64,000 nt of DNA from Apiospora phragmitis (lineage: Eukaryota > Ascomycota > Sordariomycetes > Amphisphaeriales > Apiosporaceae): positions 5,084,001-5,148,000 of the forward strand of contig JAQQWL010000011.1 of the NCBI GenBank assembly GCA_038363925.1, given 5' to 3'. The notes beneath the pieces were generated by a model, which did no database searches, was not told the origin of the DNA, and was given only the letters and a program-made list of their open reading frames with translations. Of this stretch, positions 45,905 through 59,990 are shown piece after piece; position 1 is the first letter of the stretch, and each line of letters starts with the position of its first letter. Both the position numbers and the translations under genes were made by a program.

Positions 45905-46965
45905 TTTTAAAGTAATATTTTAAATTTTTACTTATTTAAACTTTAACAGGTAATAATTTTATAACTATAATACTTATTTAATTTAAAAAAGTTTTAATAG
46001 TTTTAATAATTTAAGTAACGCGAGCTTTTATAAATCCATTAAATAAAAAAGCTACTACGAAAACATATAACGTCTTTTATTTTATTTTATATTATTAAAT
46101 TAACGGTTAAACTATATAATATAAAATAATATATTTATAATATAGATTAAGTATATTTAAAAAAAGTATTTCGTAATTATGTAATCGATTTAAATACTCG
46201 AGGAGTTTTTTTAAATATAGTTAATATAAAAGATATAACTAATCTATTTATCGCGTTTCGTAATAATAAGCGAGGTAATAAATATTAAATTAATCGTTTT
46301 ATAAACCGTAACTTTAATTTTAATACTTAAATAAATTATTATTATAAATTATTAAAAATCTTTTTATAAAAATATAAATATTATTTTTAATTAATTTAAG
46401 CTAGTTATAAATACTAAAGCGAAGTATAATATCTTTAATAGAAATATATATAATTTTAATAAGATTATTTCTATTATAAATATAATCTAGTTAATACTCG
46501 TTATAATACGCGTCGATTATTATAAAAAAGCGAAGTTAATATAATTTAATAATCGAGAATAAGTAACGGTTACTAAATATATTAATATATAAAGTTAATA
46601 TATTTCGGCGCTTTTAATTTTATAAAGTTAAAATTAACTTATAAACTAAGCTCGCGAATACGATTTATTAAGAGATTATATTATTAAAATCACTTTTCAT
46701 AATTAAATTAATAATAATAGAAGCTTAAATTAACTTTAATATTTTAATAGATATATTAAGTTATAAAAAAAGTGTTCTTATCGCCTTTTTATTTTTAACG
46801 GTTATAAAAATTATACTTCGATATAATTTAAAAAATATCATAAATATTATTCTTTATTTAGTATTAGAACGCGCGTATTTAAAAGAAATTAAGCTATTTA
46901 TTAAAGCATTAATAAATTATATAACGAAGCTCGAGTTTTTTATTAATTTTAAGGTCGTTATTATA
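45905..46965 (+). mobile_element. Pogo-B fragment, truncated by LTR sequence
   Basis: Aligns with 61060-61930 of the intact copy, for example CGAGTATTTAAATCGATTACATAAT-type sequence near 46180 and the region near 46500 with TTATAATACGCGTCGATTA. It ends at about 46965 where Gypsy LTR-like sequence begins. No terminal repeat is visible at the right. Confidence 0.55.
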
Positions 46966-49900
46966 ACTTAACGTAATAATATAACTAATTCTTACCTTTA
47001 AAGCGAGACTATTATAACTCGAAGCGATTATAAAATATTAAACGTAGTATAACCTCGCCGGGTAATATATATAACCTCGCTTATAATAATTAAACTTATT
47101 ATATTATTAAGTAATTAAGAAAATTAATACTATAATAATAATTAATTAAAGGATTAATTTAAAATATTAATAATATAAATAACCTTAATAACTTTATTAT
47201 AATAATATTTTTAATTAATTACTTTTATTACTACGTTATAAATTAATGCTACGACTTATTATATTAATAAGGCGTTTTTTATTATATGTTTGAATACTTT
47301 TTATATATTATTAATATAAACTAAAACATATTTTACTAACCTTTTTTTAAAACTTAATACGTTTATTATATTTTAATTACTTTTAATTTTATAAGTTATT
47401 ACTTAAACCTTTAAATACTAGCCTTATAAAAACTAATTTTATATTTAAACTTAATTATTATATTTAATAAATAACTATTTTTAATACCTTTTAATAAAAC
47501 CTTATTATAAAGGTCGATAATAATAATAATAATAACGGTTTTATTTAATAAGTATTAATTAAGCGAATTAAAATACTTAAATAAAAAATTATTAAATACT
47601 AATCTTATTATATTAAAATTTAAAAAACGTAATAAACTTTAAATTAAAAAAATATTAAAATAAATACCTAATAATGTTAATAAATTATATAAAAAAGTAC
47701 GTTTTTTTATATATATTTTAAAAAGAAATTAAAATTATTATATCGATACTTTTTAATAAAATGAGTGAGAGATTTAAAAAAGTCTTTATTTAAATTAAAG
47801 CTTATTAATAAGTTATAAAAGATTATTTTAAAACTTTATTTAATGGATTATTTACGCCGCTTCGTTTTTATAAAAAAAGTACTCGTTTAATTCGAACCTT
47901 ATTTAAATACACGATAAAAAACGATTAATAAATCGAATTAAATTAAATAAAGGTGTAATAAGATTTTTAAAGTTATTATAACTTTAAAACGTTTTGAAAT
48001 TATTATTTTAAAGCTTTAATAAAAAGCGATAAGTTAAAAAAGAATTAGAGATCTTTAAATAAAAACGTTTTGCTATTTTTTATATAGTTAAATTTTAATT
48101 TATTATCGCTCGATAAAGTTATAAAATAATTACGAAAATTATTATATATTATTAAGAATTAAATAAAAAATTAAAAAAACCTTAATTAGTTTAATATTTT
48201 TAATAATTTCTTTTTATATATAAAATTTATTACTATAAGCGATGCGCGGTTATATAAACTTTATTATAAAAAATAAAGTAAATAATAATAATAAAATTAT
48301 TAAATTTAAATTAATAAAAGTCGTTTATATTTTTATATTAATATATTATAAAAAATATTATTATATATAACTATTATAATAAACTTATAATTTTTATAAT
48401 ATTATTAAATATAGTAAAAAAAGAATATTATATTACGGTTTAATTTAATTATATAATTAAGACTTACTTTTAAAACGCTATTAAATTAATACGAAATATA
48501 TATAAAATTTTAAAAAAACTTAACCCTACTAATTAGTGCTTAATACTTTACTTATATTAATTATACTTACGATATTATTAAATGGTTAATAAAGATAATA
48601 TTATAATAATAATTAATATTGTTATTTTACTTTAATATTTAAAGGATAATATTAATTTAATTTATTAATAAAATAAATAACTTTTATAATTTTATTATAT
48701 AAATTCTTTTATTCGATTATTCTTATGATTACGTTACGAATTAAAATAGTATTAATTTTAATAAAGCGTTTTTTATTACACGTTTAAATATTTTCTAATA
48801 TTATTAATTTAAACTAAATTTATCTTATTAAGTGTTTTTTAAAACTTAAATAACCTTCGTTATATTTTAATTACTTTTATTTTAATAAGTTAGTATTTAA
48901 ACCTTTAAATAATAGTTTTATAAAAACTATATTTATATTTAATTTTAACCACTTTATTTAATAAGAAAAGATTTTAATTATCATCTTCAATATTTAATAA
49001 ACCCTCGCTATAAAAGTTAATAGCGATAATAAAAATAACGGCTTTATTTAATAAATATTAATTATTAATATTACTACGTTAAGTTTAAAAATAGTATAAT
49101 AAACTTTTAATTAAAGAAATATTAAAATAAAAATCTTATAAGATTAATACGCTTCGCGAAAAAGTACGACTCTTTTATACCGTTATTAATATTATTTAAA
49201 CCCTCGTTATATTTAAGAAAGAAACAAATATTAATATACCAACACTATTTAACGAAATAAGCGGGAATTTTTATAGATTCTTTATTTAAATTAAGGCTTA
49301 TTAATGGTTTTATAAAAACCCGTCTTAAAATACTACTTAGTAAGTTATTTACGCCGCTTTATTTTTTTTTAAAAAAGTACTCGCTTAATTTAAACCTTAT
49401 TTAAATAAACTTATAAAAACTAATTAATAAGTTAAACTATACTAAATAAAAGTAAAACGAAATTTGGAAAGTTATAAGAACTTTAAAAACACTTTTAAAT
49501 TACTCTTTTAAAACCACGATTAATAGCGATAAGTAAAAAAAAACTTAACACTTTTAAATAAAAAAGACTAACCGCTTTCTATATAATTAAAATTTAATAT
49601 ATTACATTTTAATTAAACTTTATTAAAGTTATAAGAATTATAATAAATTATTAAAAACTATATAAATAAATAAAACCGAACTTAATTAATTTAATACCTT
49701 TAATTATTTCTTTATATATAGCTTATTATTAATATCGATACGCGCTAATACGAATGCCGCCGCGAGAAGTAAAACGGTTAATAATAATAAAATAATCGAA
49801 TTTAAATGAATATATAATTAAAAAATATTATTAAGCGTAATTACTATAATAAACTTATAAATCTTAATATTATTAAATCTAATAAATATAATAGAAAAAA

Positions 49901-50377
49901 GTATATGATTTATTATAATTACTAGAATAAAGGTATTACGTTTAAAAATATTAACCCTTAAAAACGATTATTAAAAAGTCTTTAAAAAGCGATATATTAA
50001 TATTATTTAAAACTAGAACATATTTATAATAAGTATATAAAATTAGCCTTATATTTACGGTAGTTTAAACTAAATAACTTATTATAATAATAAATATATC
50101 GTGTATTTAAGAATTAATAAGAGAATTAAATAATTCTTTAAAGCTTGTATATTAAAAAATCCTATAATTAAAATATTATAATAATATATTAAAAACTAGC
50201 CTTAATATATAATAATAACGAAAATATAATTAATTAATATATATATATAAATAAACGAGCTTATAATTAAAGTTTTTAAGTATTAATATTTAAAAAGCGA
50301 CGATTAATTAATTATCTCGAGCATCTCTTATTCGAATTTAAAACACTTATATTAAATATTTATTATAATAAGATATA

Positions 50378-52218
50378 ACGTAGTCTATAAGCGAATTAAC
50401 CACTTTCGTTAAATTTTATATAAATAACTTTTATAACTTAATTCCTTTATTACCTATTATAATTAATACTTAAGAAGAAGTGTAAATAGTTCTAGCGTTT
50501 TAAGCGCTTAAGAATAATTTAAAATTAAGTCTTTAACGCGTAGCTTAAACGTACGAAATCCTTTATACGACTCTTCGTAACCGACAGCTCAGTATTCCTG
50601 CGAAACGCGAAATATCCGTTAATTCTTAGAAGTTAACGGATTCCGAAGAAGATGTAATCGTATAATATATAATCGAAATAATTTGCGATCGTTTCCTCCC
50701 CGGATAAGTAGCGTTAAAGATATAGCGAATTAACTATTCCGTTAACGCGACGCGGGACGCGTCGGCGTTAACTGGGCTTTTAACTTTATACGACGGCAAC
50801 TAGACCTCCGGACGCGTTTTAATCGAAGAATTAACTATTAAAAAATCTTTTATAAAGATCCCGACGCGTATCGCGCGTGGTTTACCTTTATACGAAATAT
50901 AATTTATAAGTATAATATTTAAGAGGAGGATATTTATAACTTTAACGAGACCAGCTTTTTTATAGGCTAAATCTCGTCCGAAATAGTTATTATTACTTTC
51001 GATCGACGCCAAAGATTTAAGGTAATATAGTAAGGGAACCGGGAATAGGTTATAATTATCTAAGCCGTCGGATCGTCTGGTTACGCTATCCCTCTATATA
51101 TTATATTTATTAAAAAAACGTACCTTTTTTCCTGGTACGAAAACAGCTTATTGCCGAAGGACTAGGTAATCGAAGTTATTAAAAACGGCTGGATTACGAA
51201 CGAGAGAGGCGAGGACTAGATTCGATATTTCGATGAGCATACGAAGTCTTATACGAAAGGTGTTTATCGCCAATTAGTCCTTAACGGCCATAAGAGCCAC
51301 TATTTAATAGCCTTCGAGCTTTATAATAAAAAGAACTCGATTATTATACTCTATATACCTTCTTATTTATCGTATAAGCTCTAACCTTTTAATATCGGCT
51401 GTTTTCGTATATTAAAAAAGTTGTACGAGAAAGAAATCGAGGGTTTTATACGGGCGTATATTACATATCTTAAAGGAGGACTTCTTACTAATATTCTTAG
51501 TAGCGTTCTAAGCGACTTTTATTATTTTAAATATTTAGGGAAGTTTTTAACGGGCAGGATTTATACCGTATAATCCGGAATCTATTATTTTATAATTAAA
51601 TGTGAAGCTACGTACGCCGACGCCTCCGGCGACCTCTTCCGGCCTACTTATACCCTAGGAATTAAAAACTCTAAATAATTTAATTAAAGCTTAATCTTAA
51701 ACCGAGTACGTTAGGAATCGAATTACGCGATATTAAAATAGCTCTCCGATATTAATTTTTATTAGACTTAACTAGATCGCGAAAAGTATAACGTAGGTAA
51801 TATACCGGCTCGCTCTATTAGAAGGTGAGGTAACCGTATTACGAGAGGTAAATGAGATACTTAGGCGGCGCCGCCGTGCGAAAAAAAAACGGTTATAAGA
51901 TGAAATATTACTTTATATATAAGTTAGAAAAGACCTATAGTCTTAGAAGGATATTAATGGACAGTTATAAGATAAATCGCGCCGGAGTAGTGGTCGTACG
52001 AGAAGGCTTGAGACACGCCCGCGGCGCTATAAAATCTACGGGGAGCCCGGGTATAATACGCGCACATATTAAAACGATATAAATATATCTAGTAATAAGA
52101 ATTCCGATTAATTTTAATATATTAAATACGTTATAACGGAATTAATTTATATTTTATTATACGAAGTCTTAAAAAGTGGTTAATTCGCTTATATAATTAT
52201 TTCGCTTATAGACTACGG
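50378..52218 (+). mobile_element. Pogo-A element, 1841 bp, copy 3
   Basis: The left end is ACGTAGTCTATAAGCGAATT and the right end, read inverted, is CCGTAGTCTATAAGCGAAAT. Inner sequences are TTAACCACTTTCG and its inverse GTGGTTAATTCGC. TA flanks both sides (50376-50377 and 52219-52220). The interior is GC-richer than most of the block, so this copy has taken fewer mutations. Confidence 0.87.
50560..52082 (+). pseudogene. Pogo-A transposase remnant, copy 3, with mutated C-terminal zinc knuckle
   Basis: The plus frame has FNETSF near 50941-50958 (catalytic Asp to Asn) and LVLNGHKSHY near 51274-51303 (second Asp to Asn, one His kept). Near 51808-51893 it reads LEGEVTVLREVNEILRRRRR and then AKKKRL, the usual C-terminal coiled/basic segment. 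At about 52026-52070 it reads YKIYGEPGYNTRTY, matching a CCHC zinc knuckle of the form CxxCGxxGHNxRTC with all Cys and His changed to Tyr. The separate 76-residue frame at 51852-52082 is an out-of-frame reading of the same region. Confidence 0.78.
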
Positions 52219-55200
52219 TAATTAAAAAATTAGTAAAAACTATATCGTACATAATAATTTTCGTATTTCGCTTACGAGCGATATGTACTTTACCCTTTTA
52301 TATATATTATAAATAACTAATATTTATATTAAATATTTCGTAAAGAAACTTAAGAATAAATAATCTCTTTAATAAATTAATAAATAACATATTTTATATT
52401 TATATTTTAATTATATTATGAAAAAATCTAAACATTTATTTTAAATAAATAATAAGTATATTTATTAATATAAAGAGTTTTATAATAGTTATAATAATAG
52501 TAATTAAAAAACCGAGATTAAAAGGAATATTTTAATAATTAATACTTTAAATACGCTTAAAAGAAATCGCGAGCTTAAGAACGTTTAAAAGAAAGCGTTT
52601 AATATTTTTAAAATATATAAGTATATACTTAATAAAAAAAACTTATAAAGTGTTTATAAGTTTTAATAAGCTTAATAGATTTTAAATTATTTAATAAATT
52701 CGAATTTTAAGTATAAAGGTTAATATTTTATATAAGAAAAGGTATAAAAACACCTTTATTAAAGTATTAAGTATATTATTAAAATAAAGGGAAAAATAAC
52801 GATAATATAATATAATTAATTAATCGTAAGAGGTTATTATTTATTTAAAGAAATATTAATCGAGAAACGATTATTATTAAATATAAAGGGATAATATTAA
52901 GAGAATTTATAAAAGTCTTTATATTAAATAATAAATAAGTAAGGTAGTTATAAATATATTATTTTAATAATATATATAACTTATAGAAATAAAGAAATAT
53001 AAAAAAAAGTCGCGAAGTTTTTAATATAAATAACTTATTTTATATAAAGAAAGAGTAAAAAATTATAATATATATAAAGTAAAAATATTTTTATTTTTAT
53101 TTATATATTAATTAATTAATAAGTTATAACTAATTATATTATATTTAAATACTTTATTAATATTATTATAATATATTATTAAAATATGTTTACTTATTTT
53201 AAATATTATAAGAATTAAACAATTTTAAAATTAATTAATTATTCTTATATTCTTATCCTTAGATTTAATAAAATAACGATACGTTTAATAAACTTGATAA
53301 AAAATAATAAACTATTTTAAGAAATAAAAAAAGCGGAAACCTTTTATAATATAAAAGAGTAAAATTTTAACGAATTAATACTTTTTATAATAAACTTTAT
53401 AAAACTTCTTAAAATTAAAAGCGACCTATTAAATTATACGATTAAAAGGTACTTAAATTAACGAGATAATAAAAAGAAATCGTATATTATTATATTCTTT
53501 TTTAAAATTTAATTATATTAAAGCTTATAAAAAATAAAAACTTTATTTTAATAAATTAATAAAACTAATAAAAACTTATATCGATTATAAAATCCTTATA
53601 ATATTTATTACTATTAAAAAATTAAAAAATAATAATTATAATAGTTTAAATTCCTTTTAAAATTTTTACTTTATTATTATTTATAAAAAATAAACGGCCT
53701 TATTTATTATTATAATAAAATCTATATTTTTAAATAATATTAGAAAGAATTTATTAGAAATTTTTACGAACACTTTATAAATAAATACTTAAGTATATAT
53801 TAAAACTAGAAAACGAATTATTAAGTAATTTAATTATTAAAACTTTAAAGAAATTATAATTAAAGTATTTAATAAGTATAACCTTTATAATAACGCTTAA
53901 GTTATTAAATATTAATTATATAAAGAATTATTATTAATTTTATTATTAAATAAAGCGTTAAAAAATTTATACTTAACTTCATTATTAAGTTACCTTTATT
54001 AAAAAAACCTTAATTAAAGTTATTTATAATAATATTTTAACGATTTTAAATAAATTTATAAAATATATCCACTTTTTATTATATAAAGAATTTAATAATA
54101 TTAATAACTTAAATTATATATTTCTTTATATTATTATAAATTAATATAATCTATTAACAAAGATATATTTTAATTATAATAAATTATTTTTTATTAATTC
54201 TTAAAAACTCGATAATAATATAAATAACGAAGCTCCGCGTATTTAATTACTTTAAATAAATTATAACTATAACACGAAATTTATTAAAAACCCTTTAAAA
54301 ATAGATTTAGTACTAATCGTAACTATATAAATTAAAAACTTAATAAATTTTAAATAATTTTATAATAAAACCTTCTTTTTTAAAAAGCCGAATAAAGAAA
54401 TATATTAATTAAATAAAATTTAAATGATTAATTTTAAAAAAGAATAAAACGTTTCCCGCTTATAATAAAATATTAAGATTAAATAAATAAGCGAAAAAAT
54501 GAACTTTTAAAAAATCTAATTATTTAAAATCTTAAAGATTATTTTAAAAATTAATTATCGATTATTATTAATAGAAATAATATAAATGTAGCTTATACTT
54601 TATACTTTATTACTTAAATTAGCGGCTAAGAATACCTTAATTAATATAAGTATGAAATTTAAAACATTATTAATAGATATATAAAAAAGCGAAGCTTTTA
54701 ATACGTCGTTTAATAAAAAGGGTATTTATTAAAGAATAATACTTATAAACTTTAGTTTTTAATAAATGCTAGTTAAGAATTTTAAAAGTTTATGAGTAAA
54801 AATAAAATCCGCTAATAATAACGGCTGTAATAGAATATTTAGGAGTAGTTTATTTTAATTAAACACGAAGTTAATAAATAATATATAAGTAACTTTCGAA
54901 ATTAATTCGATAGCCGCCTCGTAATAAGCCTTTTTCTTCGCCTTTATATACTCGATACGCTTTAATTTTTTAATAAAAGATATACTGCGACGAATTATAT
55001 ATATTATTTTATAAACTATAATTTCTTTTATTTATAAAAAAGCTAAACTTTTATAACTAATTATATTAATTCTTTTTTAATAACATTTAAATCGCTTTTA
55101 AAGCGAAATTAATTATAATTAATAATTTTTAATTAAACTACGAAAAGCTTTTATATATTATAACGTAATTAATTCTTTTAAATGTATTTTATAATTAATA

Positions 55201-55560
55201 AAGTTTAATAAAATCTTTAAATAAATCTTTTAATTTTAAAATTTATAATAAGAATAAATAAGTATAGTAACGAACCGTTAAGTAATTAAACTAAATATAA
55301 TATTATAATAAGTATATATTATAAAAAAGTATAATAAAAATCTATAAAACTTAATATAACGATGAATTTTAAATATTTATAACTTTTATTTAAAAATAAA
55401 ATAAATAAAGGAAAAAAGATAATGGTATAGCTTAGTTTAATTATACGGCTAAAACTTATTTCAAAAACGATATTAAAATAACTTAAAATACTTATGAAAT
55501 TTTAAATTTAAATTAACACCGTTAATTAGCGCTTATTACCTAATTTATAATAATAAGACC
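52219..55560 (+). pseudogene. Gypsy-3 gag-pol remnant, plus strand
   Basis: Around 52550-52700 the sequence is the reverse complement of gag sequence seen at 32640-32850. RNase H-like sequence appears around 53420. The integrase core is readable at about 54035-54170: ILNKFIKYIHFLLYKEFNN, as in Gypsy-1 integrase (LTKYTYFLPYKEF). Much of the reverse transcriptase is missing or unreadable between about 53200 and 53400. Stops throughout. Confidence 0.55.
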
Positions 55561-56290
55561 TTAGGTATTATTAAATAATTATTAAAATAAAATTATATTA
55601 ATAATTAATATAACTATTTTAATTTAATATTTAAAACTAATATAAAATAAATAATACGAATATATTAATAAGATACGATTAAATTAAAAAACGAGTTATA
55701 TATTACTACTTATATTAATAAACCGTTTTTTATCGTATATTTAAATACTTTCTTATATTATTAATATAAATCTAACTATATATTATTAGGTTTTATTTAA
55801 AACTTAAATAGCGTTTATTATATATTGTTTATTATAATTATTAGAAATAAAGGAGTTACGCTTAAAAGTAATAATCTTTTAAAAAAGGGTTTTAAAAAAA
55901 TCTCTTAAAGATAATCTATTAATACGACTTAAAATAAAGACACTTTTATAATAATTATTAAAAAAAGTAATTTTATAACCGATTATAATAACTTATTTTA
56001 AATAGTTTAAAATAAAATAAGTACATTATATATTTAATAAATAAAGAGGGAATTAAATAAATCTTAAAAGTATTCAAATTTAAAAAATTTTTATTAAAGC
56101 GTTATAATAATATATAAAGAATTTATTTTATTATATAATAGTTTTAATAATAATAAAAATATGATAAATTAATAAAAGCAATAAGCGAGTTATAAACCAT
56201 TTATTAATATATTAATAAAAATTTTATAAATAAAATTATTAAGCTTTAAAACTAAAAAACTAACGAATAATTAATTATTTTAAATATACC

Positions 56291-58690
56291 TTATTATAAT
56301 AAATGCTATTAAGGTTTTAAAATAAATTTAATAAAATATATTTAAGTTTATAATAATAATATTAAAAAAAGATTTAAATTTATAATAAAAAGAACGCTTT
56401 ATTAATATATTAAATAATAATACTAATTCGTAATATAATAATAAAATTAATTAAGTAAAAATATTTATATAATAAACTTATTAAAATAAAAAGTTTCTAT
56501 AATTATATATATATATATTATTTTTTTTAATCACGGTTTTAAATTATTTAAAAAACTATAAACTCTTTATTATTAAATTACTTAAATTATTATAATTCGT
56601 TACTTTTATTTTTAACTTATAATAATTATCTTATATATAAATTATCTTATACTAGTTATTATATCTTAGTTATTATAAATTAATTATTATAAGTTAATCG
56701 TGGGTTATTAATTAAAGGTAGTTATTATAGTTTTTAATTATTATAAATAAGTTTATTAATATTAATCTATAAGGTTTTTTTTAATTTTTATTAATTTTTA
56801 TAAATGCCGTAAGATATAATTATATTATTTTATAATAAAGTTTAGTTATATAATTAAGCTAAGTTATAATATTTTATATTTTTTTTATAGCTTTATTTTT
56901 AAAATAATTAATTCTTATAAGAGTTTTTAATTCTATTATTTCGGTAAATTCTTAATAAATTCTTTCGGTTTTATTTTTATTATAATATATATTTATTATA
57001 TTAAGTCGAATTAAAAAGTTTCGTAAAGCTTGCGAAGATCTTTTTCTTTAAAAATATATTATTTTTAACGGTTATTTCGCCGATATATTTTATTTTCGTT
57101 ATATGAAAAATAAATAGAGTTATAAAATCGCGGGTTATTATTTTTATTACTAAAAGTATATAAGCTGTAATTATTTCTATAATGACTTACTCGTAACGTT
57201 TTTTAAAAAAGAGGTTTTTATATAGTAATATAAGCTAGATAAAAATAAAAAAAAAGCGAGTAAAAAGCTTTTATTTTTCTAATTAAGATTAACGAAGTTA
57301 TAGTTTTAATTATTAAAAGCTATTAAGCGTCTTTTATAAATATAAAAGATTTATCGTAAAATAAAAGGGCGAGGCTACGAGTTTTTTAAATATAATATAA
57401 ATAAATTAAATTAAAAGAATAAAATCTTATTAGCTTTAAATAATTATAAGTTATATTTTATAAACAACTTTAATTATATAAAAATCCTTAATAATATTAA
57501 TTAATTATTTTTTAACTTAATTATTTTTTAAAACCCTAGTGTGGTAGTTTTTCTTAAAAGCGCGTTTATTTAAATTTTTAAAGCTCTTCTATAATATTCT
57601 TTAAATATTTTTTTAAATTCTTAAGTATTATTTTTTTAATACGTATTATTTTTATTAAATAAAGTATTAAAAGCCTCGATTTATTGTTCGTTTATAAATA
57701 ATTTTTAGATTTTAGATTTATATTAATTTATTTAAATATTAAAATATATATTAATCGAGGTATTTTTAACTCTTAATTTAAATAATAAAATAAAAAATAT
57801 AAAGTATACTTATATTATTTTAAATAATAATAATTAATAGTTAGTTTCTAAATAATTCAAATTTTTTAAAATCTAGTTTTTGCTTCATTATTTAATTTAA
57901 ATGTTTTATTATAAAAAGTAAATTATAAACCTTTATTAGTTTTATTATTTTATTAAAATAATATCTTGAACTCTTATAAGCTTTAATAATAGCTATTAAT
58001 TTTTTATTATTAATTTAGTAATAAAACTTTAATTTATTTAACTTTTAAATAAAAAATAAAACGGGGTATAACTTTTCGACGTTATTTTATTAATTTTATT
58101 ACCTTTTAATTATATAGTTTAATACGTTAAGTTTAATTTTAAAAGGTTTTATAAAGGTTATTATATAAAGTATTAATTTATTGAAAATTCGCCCCTTTAT
58201 ATTATAAAAGGTTTCCGCTTTTTTATTTATTTATTTAAAATATCGCTATTTTATTAATTTTAAGTATAAAAATCTAATAATAATTAATTAATTTTAAAAA
58301 AATTTAACTTTTCTAGCGTTTATAAGCGTAAGCTACCCTTTAATTATTAAGATTTTTAAAGGGCTAATTAAAATTTATCCGAAATATATTATATATCTTA
58401 TAAATATAATCATAATTTATAAACTTCGTTCTTTTTATTTTATTTAATAAATTAGTGTCTTATAATTTTAAAAGTATTAGCTTTACGTAATCGTTATACT
58501 ACTCTTTATTTTTAAAATAAAATAAAATATTATTAAGGTATATTATAATAAACTTATTAAAATAGTCGTATAAAATATAGTTAATTATAATTTAAAAACT
58601 AGTTAATACGTTAATTAAATTAAACGATATAGTTTAATACTCGAAATATTTATATATAATATAAATCCTTATTTTTTATAACGGTATTTA
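56291..58690 (-). mobile_element. Gypsy-4 fragment, minus strand, internally deleted
   Basis: LTR-like sequence at about 56300-56890 is followed by minus-oriented pol 3' end (56990-57900). It then jumps at about 57915 directly to RNase H and reverse transcriptase sequence (57920-58680), counterpart of 20280-21070. The integrase core is therefore deleted. It breaks off near 58690 into unassigned AT-rich DNA. Confidence 0.6.
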
Positions 58691-59990
58691 AAGTATTAAT
58701 AATAATTTAATAGATTAATAACTGTTTTAACCTTTAATTTAATAGCTTTACATTTATTTTATTATTTCTTTATAATTAGTTTTAACTTAAATTCTTTAAT
58801 ATATTTATTTAATTTAATAACGTTATATTTATATTATATAGAATTATAATAATTAAATATGTATTATTTAATTTTTTAATAAAGTATTTCGATATTCCCT
58901 TTTAATAAAAACCTTTAAAGCTGATAATACTAATAAATTTATATAAACATACCTTTAAAATTTAAATACTATTGAAATTAATCTCGTTAATTTAAAACTT
59001 TCTTTTTATACTTTTAATATATTATTAAAGTTAAGTAATTTCGATATATTTATAATAATAAAAGTAAGTATAATTAATTTTAAGATAAATTTAATAAAAA
59101 AAGTTATAAAATAAATATTATACATTTTAAATTAAAAAGAGTTAATAAAATAATAAAGGATTAAAAGATAAATTTAATAAGTTTAATAATAAAAATAAAA
59201 GAAAACTTATTATAAAAATAATAGCTTATTTAGTTTCGTTATTTTATTATATAATTTAAGCTTTAAAATATATATTATATTTATAATACTTATAATTAAA
59301 ACTTTACTTATATAAAATATTATATATTATTTTATATTAAGTATTAAATTAAGTTTTATTAAAAATAATATAATAATTTAAAAGCGTAAACTTTTTTAAC
59401 TTTCTTTAAAAATCGTAATATATATAATTATAATATTTAAGTTTTCTTTTTTTAAAATAAGTTATTCTTACTACGTTAATAGTTATAATAAAATTTATTA
59501 TTATATTATATTAAATTTAAATAAAGCGTTTAAAATTATTTTAAATATTAAAATTTAATAGTTTATATTATTAAAAAGGCTTTTTTATTAAGATGTTTAG
59601 TTTTTTATTAACGGATATATTTATTTTAAAATAAATACTTATATTATTAATAACTTTAATAATATTTAAAGTATATTTATTTTAATTTTAATATAAATAA
59701 GAAATTTTATTAGTTTTAATATCTTATATAAATTAAAATATCTAATTTAAAAAAAGTATTGTTTTAAAATTTATATAAAAAGTACTTATAAAGCTTATTA
59801 AAGTATATAATTATTTAATATAATTAAAATAATAACTTTTTATTATATTAATGTTTATACTTTTAATAAATAATTAAATACTTTATTTTAAAAAAAACTC
59901 TTTAATGGTAATTTTATAAACTAAATAGTAAAAAATGAATATATAATAATATATAAAGTAACCCTTATACAAATTTAGATATTTACTTGA
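58690..59990. other. AT-rich stretch without an assigned element
   Basis: No reading frame, tandem array or terminal repeat recognised. Composition is as extreme as at 44823-45900. Probably decayed retroelement DNA. Confidence 0.4.

Larger units (their letters stand above)
46966..56290 (+). mobile_element. Gypsy-3: plus-oriented, multiply nested LTR retroelement sequence
   Basis: LTR-like sequence in the plus orientation occurs at about 46966-47390, 48560-48880 and 55560-55830, each ending in the family-specific TTAAATAACG/CGTTTATTATA-type end. Between them are retroelement internal sequences on plus. Two partial elements appear to have run into each other: the gag-like part at 47390-48540 is repeated in degraded form at 48880-50377. 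A related segment at 49905-50330 recurs at 55840-56290. Pogo-A copy 3 interrupts it at 50378-52218. Exact element borders could not be set. Confidence 0.5.

Noticed and set aside
50800..51012. 70-residue minus-strand frame
   Set aside because: Antisense to the pogo-A transposase, which reads on plus with recognisable motifs.
51852..52082. 76-residue plus-strand frame ending IIRAHIKTI
   Set aside because: A different frame over the same DNA gives the known pogo C-terminal coiled, basic and zinc-knuckle order; this one does not.
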